Part shown: positions 15,610 through 23,934 of the stretch, one piece after another | How the letters are laid out: every line of letters begins with the position of its first letter | Numbering within the stretch: the first letter of the stretch is position 1 | DNA from: DUMC01 sp035362115 | GTDB taxonomy: Bacteria > Bacillota > Clostridia > Acetivibrionales > DUMC01 | Reading direction: 5' to 3' | NCBI GenBank assembly: GCA_035362115.1 | Contig: DAOSDD010000035.1 | Location: forward strand, 1-24,189 | DNA: 24,189 bases | Program-made: the position numbers and the translations under genes | The notes under the pieces: model-generated | Told to the model about the DNA's origin: nothing | Databases searched by the model: none | Seen by the model: only the letters and a program-made list of their open reading frames with translations

Positions 15610-16545
15610 TTACCTTGGAACGTTTACATTACCTATTATAGATCTAAGTATGTCTTCGGGTGAAATCTTTTTTAGTTTCGCTTCCTGCTTTAAAAAAATT
15701 CTGTGAGATAGTACCGGTAAAGCCATCTTTTTTACATCGTCCGGCAAGACATATTCTCTACCATTATAAAATGCCCAGGCCTGTGATGCCCTGAAAAGAT
15801 TCAATGATCCTCTAGGGCTTGCTCCCAGGACTACATCATGATGTTTGCGGGTTGAATCAACAATTTCAACAATATAACGGTTTAATGATTTATCCACATA
15901 AATACTTCTTATCTTTTGCTGAAGAGATATTATGTAATTGCCATCTGTAACAGGCTCAAGAGCAAGAAGAGGGTTTTCCATTTTAAACCTTTCCAGTATA
16001 AGGCTTTCATCTGCCGGTGATGGATATCCCAAAGATATTTTTAAAACAAATCTGTCCAGTTGAGCTTCGGGAAGAGGGTAGGTACCCAGGTATTCAACAG
16101 GATTCTGTGTTGCAAGGACCATAAAAGGCCTTGGGACGTTATATGTTATACCATCAACAGTAACCTGGTTTTCTTCCATAACCTCAAGAAGGCTTGCCTG
16201 AGTTTTAGGAGAAGTCCTGTTAATCTCATCAGCAAGTATAATATTACTCATTACCGAGCCTGGTTTATATTCAAAATTTCCTGTTTTTTGATTGTATATT
16301 GAGAAACCTGTAATGTCAGAAGGCAGTATGTCCGGGGTAAATTGAATTCTTTTAAATGAGCAGTCAATAGATTTCGCTATTGAAGATACGAGGCTGGTTT
16401 TCCCAACTCCTGGGACATCTTCTATTAGAACATGTCCGCTGCAGGCCAGTGCAATAAGAGTAAGCTCAATAGCTTCCCGCTTCCCTAATATTACCTTTTC
16501 AACATTTTCTACAATTAGCTTGAAAGTTTGAAGGGTATTATCCAT
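15610..16545 (-). CDS. MoxR-family AAA+ ATPase
   Basis: A 311-residue cytoplasmic ATPase, first gene of the minus-strand operon. Motifs in order: DVPGVGKTSL (Walker A, 43-52), IILADEINRTSPKTQ (Walker B, 102-116), EVMEENQVTVDG (121-132), LATQNP (sensor 1, 144-149), LPEAQLDRF, and GASPRGSLNLFRASQAWAF (sensor 2 region). This is the full MoxR (AAA_3) pattern at the usual length. AAGGGGG lies just upstream of the start at 16543-16545. It most likely remodels or loads the DUF58 protein encoded next. A candidate promoter lies at 16591-16618 on the minus strand. Confidence 0.95.
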   Translation of the reverse strand: MDNTLQTFKLIVENVEKVILGKREAIELTLIALACSGHVLIEDVPGVGKTSLVSSIAKSIDCSFKRIQFTPDILPSDITGFSIYNQKTGNFEYKPGSVMSNIILADEINRTSPKTQASLLEVMEENQVTVDGITYNVPRPFMVLATQNPVEYLGTYPLPEAQLDRFVLKISLGYPSPADESLILERFKMENPLLALEPVTDGNYIISLQQKIRSIYVDKSLNRYIVEIVDSTRKHHDVVLGASPRGSLNLFRASQAWAFYNGREYVLPDDVKKMALPVLSHRIFLKQEAKLKKISPEDILRSIIGNVNVPR

Positions 16546-16590
16546 ATTTGCCCCCTTGTTAAATATTAAATTATGAGACTATAGTATTAT

Positions 16591-16618
16591 AGTATATCTA
16601 TATAGTTAAAAAGTGCAA
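16591..16618 (-). promoter_or_regulatory. Candidate promoter of the MoxR operon
   Basis: Read on the minus strand, TTGCAC (16613-16618) and TATACT (16591-16596) with a 16-base spacer; the MoxR start follows about 45 bases later. The two 20-bp direct repeats at 16626-16669 lie immediately upstream of the -35. Confidence 0.45.
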
Positions 16619-16625
16619 CATTCTT

Positions 16626-16669
16626 AGGTTATAACAGTATTTAAGTCTGAGGTTATAACAGTATTTAAG
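16626..16669. repeat. Perfect 20-bp direct repeat with palindromic cores, probable operator
   Basis: AGGTTATAACAGTATTTAAG occurs exactly at 16626-16645 and 16650-16669, separated by TCTG, so with a 24-base period. Each copy contains the palindrome GTTATAAC (16628-16635, 16652-16659). The pair is enclosed by a 9-base inverted repeat AAAAAGTGC (16608-16616) and GCACTTTTT (16669-16677). It lies between divergent genes, upstream of the MoxR promoter and the AraC regulator. Confidence 0.7.
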
Positions 16670-16677
16670 CACTTTTT

Positions 16678-16925
16678 TTGGTATAACCCAGGTGCATAAA
16701 TACACCCATATAACTTCATTTATTTATATATTAAATCATCAAGCAATTATTGTAAAGTATATTTTACAGATAGAAAATTCCATAAAATATTGCTATATTA
16801 TGTCCCATATAGTAAACTTAATATACAATATACAGCAAACTCATTTTACAATATTTAGTTTCAAGCACACAAATGGGACATTTTATATTTCGCATGAACA
16901 GATTTTAATAGAGGATGGCGATTTT
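16678..16925. promoter_or_regulatory. Spacer ahead of the AraC regulator gene
   Basis: AT-rich DNA with an operator-like dyad TGTAAA-N6-TTTACA (16751-16756/16763-16768). It is open in the regulator's frame from ATG 16692 but lacks a ribosome site there, and its translation (MHKYTHITSFIYILNHQ...) is not regulator-like, so I treat it as untranslated. GAGGAT at 16911-16916 is the ribosome site for ATG 16926. Confidence 0.5.
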
Positions 16926-19235
16926 ATGTTCAGTAGTTTAAAAAACCATAGAGTATTGTCGTTCCTTCTGTATCAATGCCTTGTATCAATGATACTTGTT
17001 TTGGCATGTACGGCACTTTCAAGTGCCATATCATATGATGTACTCCGGAAAAAATTATCTGCCTGGAGTATACGCACCAACAATGAATTGATAGAACACT
17101 ATAATGATGTGTTCAAAGTTTCGATTGTTACCGGCTCTGAGAAAATATATGACCAAACACTATTGGCACTATACAGCAATTCAAATATGAAGTATTTTCT
17201 GAATAACCCAATTGAAAAAAATTTTCTGGGCATAAACAGCATAAATACCTATTTCAGAAATATTGTAAAGGCTAATCCTCTCATCAGGGAGGTTGGAATA
17301 TTTTATGTTACGAATCATCTTATAGTTACAAATGATACTGTCAAATATGATTATTTCTATAACTTTCATAATCATGAAATAGCTTTTTTTATATCAAAGA
17401 TTGAGGAAATATTAGACAAAGGTGATGTGAGTAATTTTAATGCATACGCGACAGATGGAGCTATTCAAATGATAAGACCACTTGTGACTGCTAATAAGGT
17501 TATTGCTCTGATATTTATAGAATACAGTACTGATGCATTGAATGAAAAATTAAAAGAAAATGTGACGGACATGTTTGGAAACCTGCTTGTGCTGGATAAG
17601 CAAGGTACCGTGATATATGATAACAGCAGCGGGTATTCCGGAAAGCATTACTCACAGCTTCCTATTTACAGCGATAAGCTGAATAATGCCGACAGGGGCT
17701 ACTATTTCAAAAATATAGACAAGGTCCGCAGCATTATCTCCCATATGTCAGACAACAATAGCTGGCGTTATATTTCTATAACTCCTGAGCAATTCTACAT
17801 GGAACCTGTACAATATATTCTGAAAAATCTTATTATATGTATTCTTGTATCACTTCTGGCCAGTATAATATTCATAGTAACCATGTCACTGTGGCAATCC
17901 AGATCTATGAGGTCAATTATTGAGCTTTGCGATAAAACAGGTGAAAACAACAGTATTCCTTCTAAATTTTCGGACATATATGGGTTTATAAGGAGCACAC
18001 TGACTGAATTGATGAGAACAGTCGAAACTCAGACACAGGAAATAAAAAAACTAATGCCAATACTACGGAAAAACTTTGTTCTATGGCTTATGTCTGAAAA
18101 AGAGGCCGATGCAGGCGAGGTAAATGATACAATGCTTTTAATGCGTGTAGAATTCCCTTTTGAAAACTTTGCATTTCTTGCAGTTAAAGCAGTTTACGAA
18201 TATATAAATATTGATGCGGAAAGTGATGAGTTTGATCCCGGCTATGCATTAGCAGAAGCCTCTGTAATACTTAAAGCTGCATTCAATACTAATGATTCTA
18301 TCGGAGTATTCTATCGAAACTCAGATTATATTACAGGCCTTATCAATTTCAGCTTCGACAGCAAAACCCTTGATAGACGCTGCAACACTCTTTTTAAGCA
18401 ATCGTTTCACGGTTTTCGCTTCTATATTGCATCAGGACCTGTTGCTTCTAATATAAGTGAACTTGCAGGTATGGCAAACTCCACAATAGAATCCCTGCGT
18501 TATTCCTATCTCTTTCCGGAAAACAAGTATTTTTCACATGAATTTGTGAGTCGATTCGGGAAGGTTGAGCTTAATATTTCAAATGAGCTCTCCATGTTTT
18601 CTGAAGCTATGAAACGAAAAGATTCAAAGTGTACGATTGAGCTTTTATATACTATAGTTCAAAAGCTGCTCCATAGCGGCTGTACACCACAATATGCACA
18701 GCAGGTTATGCTGGAGGCAAGCTCCATTATTGAAAAATTCAGCAGGCCCGGAATAAACGAAGAGCTTATTCATATCTTTGGAGCTTGTAATGATATATTA
18801 TCGCTATATCAGGCATTAAGAGATATTATAAGTTTAGAATTTGACTTTATACCTATTGTTTCAAATAACACATTGGTACTTATAAATGATGCAAAAAAGT
18901 ACATAGACAGAAATTTGACCAGCTCTCAATTATCTTTACAATCAGTTTCGGATGAACTTAATATTACAACACAATATCTAAGCCAGATATTTCACGAAGT
19001 AAGTGGAATAACATTCACAGAATACATTAACTCTAAAAAAATGAAACTGGCTTGCCAGCTACTGAACGAAACTAATTTAAATATAACTGATATATCAGAA
19101 AAGCTATGCTATTCATCACCCCAGTACTTCATTAGACGATTCAAAAAGTTTTATGGGGTAACCCCGAGTTCTTATCGTCACAATATGAAAGGAAGATTGA
19201 CAGAAGAAGTCAGCGAAATTTCTTTGCTACATTAG
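16926..19235 (+). CDS. Membrane-anchored AraC-family transcriptional regulator
   Basis: A 769-residue one-component regulator that likely senses a ligand outside the cell and binds DNA inside. The ATG at 16926 is preferred over an upstream in-frame ATG at 16692 because a GAGGAT site precedes it and because MFSSLKNHRVLSFLLYQCLV is a normal start for this family. Segments: membrane helix about 11-35, extracytoplasmic sensor about 36-297 (Cache-like by layout), second helix about 299-321, cytoplasmic linker to about 650, and a C-terminal AraC helix-turn-helix pair (652-752) with LQSVSDELNITTQYLSQIFHEVSG and ITDISEKLCYSSPQYFIRRFKKFYGVTPSSYR. There is no receiver or kinase domain. It directly precedes the transporter cassette at 19481-24189 and should be its activator. 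Confidence 0.9.
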   Translation: MFSSLKNHRVLSFLLYQCLVSMILVLACTALSSAISYDVLRKKLSAWSIRTNNELIEHYNDVFKVSIVTGSEKIYDQTLLALYSNSNMKYFLNNPIEKNFLGINSINTYFRNIVKANPLIREVGIFYVTNHLIVTNDTVKYDYFYNFHNHEIAFFISKIEEILDKGDVSNFNAYATDGAIQMIRPLVTANKVIALIFIEYSTDALNEKLKENVTDMFGNLLVLDKQGTVIYDNSSGYSGKHYSQLPIYSDKLNNADRGYYFKNIDKVRSIISHMSDNNSWRYISITPEQFYMEPVQYILKNLIICILVSLLASIIFIVTMSLWQSRSMRSIIELCDKTGENNSIPSKFSDIYGFIRSTLTELMRTVETQTQEIKKLMPILRKNFVLWLMSEKEADAGEVNDTMLLMRVEFPFENFAFLAVKAVYEYINIDAESDEFDPGYALAEASVILKAAFNTNDSIGVFYRNSDYITGLINFSFDSKTLDRRCNTLFKQSFHGFRFYIASGPVASNISELAGMANSTIESLRYSYLFPENKYFSHEFVSRFGKVELNISNELSMFSEAMKRKDSKCTIELLYTIVQKLLHSGCTPQYAQQVMLEASSIIEKFSRPGINEELIHIFGACNDILSLYQALRDIISLEFDFIPIVSNNTLVLINDAKKYIDRNLTSSQLSLQSVSDELNITTQYLSQIFHEVSGITFTEYINSKKMKLACQLLNETNLNITDISEKLCYSSPQYFIRRFKKFYGVTPSSYRHNMKGRLTEEVSEISLLH

Positions 19236-19237
19236 AT

Positions 19238-19266
19238 TTTTGCAATGTAATAGAATCATTGCAAAA
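19238..19266 (+). terminator. Hairpin after the AraC regulator
   Basis: TTTTGCAATG/CATTGCAAAA (19238-19247/19257-19266) form a perfect 10-bp stem with a nine-base loop, three bases after the stop codon. There is no T-tract after it, so it may terminate poorly or mainly protect the mRNA end. Confidence 0.5.
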
Positions 19267-19410
19267 GAATCACAGGTAAATCTTAAAAAAGTGCACTATC
19301 TTAAATTTGTACCATTTATATCCGCTTTTAAAAATATTTCCTTCTGAAAGGAGCATTTTTTAAGAACTTAAGTAATTACCATTGTAAAAAATCCAATAGG
19401 AAAATAGAAT

Positions 19411-19439
19411 TTGACTTGAGATATAAGTTATCTTATAGA
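19411..19439 (+). promoter_or_regulatory. Promoter of the second transport cassette
   Basis: TTGACT (19411-19416) and TATAGA (19434-19439) with a 17-base spacer, about 42 bases before the binding-protein start. The spacer contains an AGATA-N5-TATCT dyad that may be a regulator site. Confidence 0.6.
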
Positions 19440-19480
19440 AATTTGTATCTACAAATCTATCTTTTCAAGGAGGTATAATT

Positions 19481-21127
19481 ATGAAGAGGAAACTTATAAT
19501 GACAGTCATCTATGTACTGCTAATTGTGTTTGTATTAGGCGCATGCACCACGGGTGCAAATAAAACTGTCGCAACCGACAAAACCGGGAAAAATGACACA
19601 ACCAGTAAAACAGAGGCAACTGCTTCAGCTCAAAAAGAGCCTCCAGCAGAACTCAGCTGGTTCTTTCACCCCCAGGGAACAACCTGGCAGGAATTTGACT
19701 TTTCTAATAACTGGTTTATAGACATTATCGAAGAAATAGCTAATGTCAAGTTTACCAGTGTAATTACTCCACCCCATGCTGATGTTTGGACGAAATTCGG
19801 TATGCATATCGCCTCTGGTGAATTAATGGATTTAATGTATGGTGGAGCATCTATGGCCGATCTTAATAAATATGGAAAGGATGGTGCGTTTTTACAAGTT
19901 GACAATTATATAGATAACTCTCCTATTATCTCAAAAGTCTATAATAGTGCACAGCGTGAATACATAAAAGCAGAAGACGGCAAGACCTATGTTATCTGGG
20001 GTTACCCGGGCAATGCAGATTTCGGTACAAATGAAGGCTTTGGCTACAGGGCAGACCTGCTTGAAAAGGTAGGCCTTGATACACCCACAACTCTTGATGG
20101 ATGGGTTGATGCAATGCGTAAAGTTAAGGTAGAAATTCCCAATACTATCCCATACTCTACTGTTAATTTAGCCCAGTATTACGAATTAATGTTCTCGCCA
20201 TTCAATATTATGTTCAATTATGGTACATGGATATATAACGATGAAAGCCATACTTATACCCATGCGTTTGATACAGAAAATATGGTGAAGGCACTTACCT
20301 TTGGCAGGATGCTTTTTAAAGAGGGCCTTTTGGATAATGAATTCATGACTCATACAAAGTCAGATTACACCAAGAAAATTTATAGCAACAACATGTTTAT
20401 TGTTGTTAAGAATCGTGGTGGCATCAGCGGTTTTATAACGAAATATCCCGCTAATGGTGTTCAAGGCGCAAAACTGTTACCTTCATGGTACCCAGCCGCC
20501 GATGGCATAGACATGAAGGATGGTGTATATAAACACTGGGGTCAGCTTATAGGCGCACCAATGGTAATCAGTTCAAAGACAAAGTCTGCAGATGCCTGTA
20601 TCCGTGTTATAGAAACATTATTAAGTGATAAAGTTAGAAATTTGGTAGTGTATGGGCGGGAAGGCTATGAATATGAGGTCGTAAATGGTGTGAAAACTCC
20701 GATTCAGCCTGCGGAAACCGACAATGGCTGGAGAATTGGATATGGCTTAATGGTTGGAGTAAATACAGCACAACGTATGTCCTATAAAGAAGATGCTGCA
20801 ATTGATGCCAGCCCATCATATGCTTCTGAAGAAAAAGAAGCATATAAAAAAGCGTTTTCAGAACGTGCGGCAAAATTTACCGAATTGGTTTCAATTGATA
20901 CACCGAGAAGCAACTTGTATGCAGCTCCTTTAAGTGATGAACTCAGTATCAAAAGAAGTGATTCCTTCGAGCTCCAGAAGTCCCTTATTGCAAAGACAAT
21001 CATGGGTGATATAAGCATTGATGAATTTCGTGCAGAAGCTAAAAAGGTTGTTGCAAACGATGCGGATATTGTGGCGGCAATGAATAAACTTATGTCAGAA
21101 GCTGTTAAGAAATACGGCCTGAAATAA
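19481..21127 (+). CDS. Lipoprotein solute-binding protein of a CUT1/Lpl-type sugar ABC importer
   Basis: A 548-residue extracellular binding protein. The N terminus MKRKLIMTVIYVLLIVFVLGACTT is a lipoprotein signal with lipobox VLGAC and lipidated C22. A linker rich in T, K and D follows (25-52), then the binding domain starting LSWFFHPQGTTWQEFDFSNN. Length and layout fit LplA/YtcQ-type proteins of family 1, larger than typical maltose-type binders. AAGGAGG precedes ATG 19481. A GC-rich hairpin separates it from the two permeases, which would let it be made in excess. No ATPase gene is in the cassette; these importers commonly share a genome-wide MsmX-type ATPase. Ligand unknown. Confidence 0.93.
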   Translation: MKRKLIMTVIYVLLIVFVLGACTTGANKTVATDKTGKNDTTSKTEATASAQKEPPAELSWFFHPQGTTWQEFDFSNNWFIDIIEEIANVKFTSVITPPHADVWTKFGMHIASGELMDLMYGGASMADLNKYGKDGAFLQVDNYIDNSPIISKVYNSAQREYIKAEDGKTYVIWGYPGNADFGTNEGFGYRADLLEKVGLDTPTTLDGWVDAMRKVKVEIPNTIPYSTVNLAQYYELMFSPFNIMFNYGTWIYNDESHTYTHAFDTENMVKALTFGRMLFKEGLLDNEFMTHTKSDYTKKIYSNNMFIVVKNRGGISGFITKYPANGVQGAKLLPSWYPAADGIDMKDGVYKHWGQLIGAPMVISSKTKSADACIRVIETLLSDKVRNLVVYGREGYEYEVVNGVKTPIQPAETDNGWRIGYGLMVGVNTAQRMSYKEDAAIDASPSYASEEKEAYKKAFSERAAKFTELVSIDTPRSNLYAAPLSDELSIKRSDSFELQKSLIAKTIMGDISIDEFRAEAKKVVANDADIVAAMNKLMSEAVKKYGLK

Positions 21128-21148
21128 TAAAACAAACTATTGAATTTG

Positions 21149-21179
21149 ACGGGGCGCTTCAGTATGTGCTGCGCCCCGT
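21149..21179 (+). terminator. GC-rich intra-operon hairpin
   Basis: ACGGGGCGC/GCGCCCCGT (21149-21157/21171-21179) form a 9-bp perfect stem with a 13-base loop, followed by TTTATATG. It lies between the binding-protein gene and the first permease, a usual place for partial termination or mRNA stabilisation in importer operons. Confidence 0.7.
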
Positions 21180-21212
21180 TTATATGTAATATATAAACAA
21201 TGGGAGGTATAT

Positions 21213-22160
21213 ATGAACAAGGAAATTTCACAAACCACACTAAAAAGCAAAAAACCTGATATATTAATCAGATTTAGAAAATCTATTCCTGTTTATATGT
21301 TAATACTACCGAGTACTGCACTTCTACTCATATTCCATTATTTACCCATATTCGGCATCTCAATAGCCTTTCAAGATTATAGTGTATACAAAGGAGTTTT
21401 CGGTAGCACATGGGTTGGTATAAAATATTTCGAACGTTTTTTAACTGATGCTAACTTTTGGCGTGTTATGCGAAATACAATCATTATAAATGTATATGAT
21501 TTGATTTTTGGCTTTCCGGTACCAATTATATTTGCATTGTTTTTAAATGAATTGCGTTCAAACAAACTTAAAAGGGTTGCACAGACTATCAGCTATCTGC
21601 CACATTTTATCTCGTGGGTTGTTGTAGCTGGTATGGTTGTTACAATACTATCACCTTCGACGGGATTGATAAACATAATGCTCAAAAACATATTCAATAC
21701 AGAACCAATACACTTTCTCGCAAAACCACAGTATTTCAGATCTATTTTAGTTACAGCCGATATCTGGAAGCACTTTGGTATGAGCGCTGTATATTACATA
21801 GCAGCACTTTCATCTATTGACATGGAGCTCTATGCAGCAGCATCAATCGATGGTGCCGGACGCCTGCGTCAGACATGGCATATCACACTTCCGGGTTTGC
21901 GCTTGATAATTATAGTTTTGTTAGTTCTAAAGATGGGCAAAATGATAAACATTGGTTTCGAAAAAGTATTTTTGCTTTACAATCCCATACTATATGAAGT
22001 AGGTGATGTAATAAGCACCTATACTTACCGTCTCGGTATTGAGAAGAACCAGTATTCTCTAACCTCGGCCATAGGTCTTACTCAATCGGTAATAAATTTT
22101 ATTTTAGTTTTTTCGGCAAACAAGCTATCACGTAAAATTGCCGGATGGTCGCTTTGGTAA
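21213..22160 (+). CDS. LplB/YteP-type sugar ABC transporter permease
   Basis: A 315-residue inner-membrane permease with six predicted helices. The start (KSIPVYMLILPSTALLLIFHYLPIFGISIAFQDY) and the EAA loop YAAASIDGAGRLRQTWHITLPGL near 208-230 are those of the first permease in Lpl/Ytc-type importers. The EAA loop docks the ATPase. GGGAGG lies before ATG 21213. It is followed 18 bases later by its partner permease, and both are expected to pair with the lipoprotein upstream. Confidence 0.94.
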   Translation: MNKEISQTTLKSKKPDILIRFRKSIPVYMLILPSTALLLIFHYLPIFGISIAFQDYSVYKGVFGSTWVGIKYFERFLTDANFWRVMRNTIIINVYDLIFGFPVPIIFALFLNELRSNKLKRVAQTISYLPHFISWVVVAGMVVTILSPSTGLINIMLKNIFNTEPIHFLAKPQYFRSILVTADIWKHFGMSAVYYIAALSSIDMELYAAASIDGAGRLRQTWHITLPGLRLIIIVLLVLKMGKMINIGFEKVFLLYNPILYEVGDVISTYTYRLGIEKNQYSLTSAIGLTQSVINFILVFSANKLSRKIAGWSLW

Positions 22161-22178
22161 AAGAAAGGGGGCAATAAT

Positions 22179-23051
22179 ATGAAACAAACTCGAGGCGAAA
22201 AAATATTCCAGTGCTTTGATATTTTTATAATATTACTGATAATTACTGCAGTTATATTCCCACTTCTCAATATTTTTGCAATCTCCGTGAGCGATGCATC
22301 CTCAATAGTAAACGGCAAGGTTGCACTTTGGCCTAAGGGTTTTAATACCGCAGCATATTCGAAAATTTTATCAAACAATCATTTTATTCGTGCGATGCTA
22401 AATACTATTTTAATAACAGTTACCAGTACCTTCCTATCAGTGTTGCTCTCACTGATGACCGCCTATGGATTTACAAAAGAGTTTCTTGGCAAAAAATTTA
22501 TAACATATCTATATGTGCTGACCATGTATTTCTCAGGCGGTCTTATTCCAACTTATGTTGTATATACGAAATACCTGCATTTGCGTAACAATTTTCTTGT
22601 TCTGATACTTCCGGGTCTTGTCAGCATGTTTTATATAATTATTGTACGCAGTCAGATTGAAAGCCTGCCTTTGAGTGTTTTAGAGTCCGCTTACATAGAT
22701 GGTGCAACCGAATTTCAAACGGCATTCAAAATTGTACTACCCATGATTTCACCCACTCTTGCTGCAATTGCAATGTTTACTGCCTTAGGAAACTGGAATA
22801 TCTGGTTTCAGGTTATGATTTACACAGATTATCCTAAATTCTGGACATTACAATACTATTTACGTACAATTGTATTTGGCCAATTCCTGGCGGCGAATGA
22901 GTTTATAACAGAAGCAGCAGGTGAATTTATTCCCGAGGAGAATTACCGAATGGCTGCAATAATTATTGTTGCTGCACCGATTGTATGTATTTATCCATTT
23001 GTGCAGAAATATTTTGTTAAAGGTATCATCTCAGGCTCTGTAAAAGGATAG
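22179..23051 (+). CDS. LplC/YtcP-type sugar ABC transporter permease
   Basis: A 290-residue inner-membrane permease, second half of the channel. EAA loop: ESAYIDGATEFQTAFKIVLPMISPTLAAI. The C terminus YPFVQKYFVKGIISGSVKG is nearly the same as the truncated permease at 1-149, showing that the two cassettes use related transporters. AAAGGGGG precedes ATG 22179. A 62-base gap separates it from the creatininase-family gene on the same strand. Confidence 0.94.
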   Translation: MKQTRGEKIFQCFDIFIILLIITAVIFPLLNIFAISVSDASSIVNGKVALWPKGFNTAAYSKILSNNHFIRAMLNTILITVTSTFLSVLLSLMTAYGFTKEFLGKKFITYLYVLTMYFSGGLIPTYVVYTKYLHLRNNFLVLILPGLVSMFYIIIVRSQIESLPLSVLESAYIDGATEFQTAFKIVLPMISPTLAAIAMFTALGNWNIWFQVMIYTDYPKFWTLQYYLRTIVFGQFLAANEFITEAAGEFIPEENYRMAAIIIVAAPIVCIYPFVQKYFVKGIISGSVKG

Positions 23052-23113
23052 GGTATTTAGTTGTGAAAGAGTTCAAAGAGTAAAAAGAAGGGCATTGAAA
23101 GGAGATAATAAAT

Positions 23114-23929
23114 ATGCAATGGGAACATTTGGTGCCATCGGATTTTAGGAAGGCTGTCAATGAAACAAGGCTATGTATATTACCCACTGGTTCTCTTGAA
23201 CGGCATGGTGAGCATTTGCCTTTTGGCTGTGACATGATTGTTGCACATACTATAGCATGCAAGGCTGCAGAAATTGAACCTGCTGTGGTATTTCCACCTT
23301 ATTATATAATGCAGGTACATGAGGCAGCCTGCTTCACCGGTACGGTCAATTATCCTCAGGCTTTTGCACTTGAGGCATTGAGACTACTTTTGGAGTCCAT
23401 AGCAGCTAATGGTTTTAGAAAAATACTTGTTGTCAATGGACACGGAGGCAACAAGCACATGCTTGATTATTTTGCAATGAGCCGGGTTGATGAACTTACA
23501 GAATATATTTTTTATCAAACAGGTATCTATGGGAAACTAACCCAAGAGGAAGATAATATTATAAAGAATGTGTTTGGCACCAATTCTGGTGGACATGCCG
23601 GTGAACTGGAGACATCACTTTTCATGGCATGCTGTCCGGGCAAAGTAAAACTTGAGTATGCCCAGCAAAAACCAGTTATGCCGCTAAAGCGCTTTAAGCA
23701 TTTGTGGGATAATGGTGTTAACAACGCTTTATGGTGGTATGCAGACTATCCTGAAAATGTAGCAGGTGATGCCCGTCTTGCGTCTGAAGAAAAAGGCAGA
23801 GTGGTATTGGATGTTTACGCCAAATCACTGGCCCGTGCCATAAAGACGGTCAAGGAAGACACTGAAGCAGTTCGTTTACAGACAGAGTTTCTAAAATATG
23901 TGAAGAATAAAGGAAACTATGGAGGCTAA
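23114..23929 (+). CDS. Creatininase-family amidohydrolase (second copy)
   Basis: A 271-residue soluble metal-dependent hydrolase of the same family as 7106-7900. Metal motifs: LPTGSLERHGEHLPFGCD (E29, H31, H34, D40), VVNGHGGNKH (H110) and GGHAGELETS (160-169). Apart from these blocks the two copies differ substantially, so they are not a recent duplication. AAAGGAG precedes ATG 23114. It directly follows the transporter, and the ribosome site of the next gene (GGAGG at 23921-23925) lies in its last codons, so coupling with the PHP protein is likely. Context suggests cleavage of an amide or related bond in the imported compound. Confidence 0.92.
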   Translation: MQWEHLVPSDFRKAVNETRLCILPTGSLERHGEHLPFGCDMIVAHTIACKAAEIEPAVVFPPYYIMQVHEAACFTGTVNYPQAFALEALRLLLESIAANGFRKILVVNGHGGNKHMLDYFAMSRVDELTEYIFYQTGIYGKLTQEEDNIIKNVFGTNSGGHAGELETSLFMACCPGKVKLEYAQQKPVMPLKRFKHLWDNGVNNALWWYADYPENVAGDARLASEEKGRVVLDVYAKSLARAIKTVKEDTEAVRLQTEFLKYVKNKGNYGG

Positions 23930-23934
23930 GCCAT

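Noticed and set aside
16692..16925. 78-codon N-terminal extension of the AraC regulator
   Set aside because: No ribosome site at 16692, non-family-like residues, and a good site with a normal N terminus at 16926.
20782..21240. 152-codon minus-strand frame over the binding-protein end
   Set aside because: Antisense to a well-supported gene and spans the intra-operon hairpin; composition is a mirror of the coding strand.
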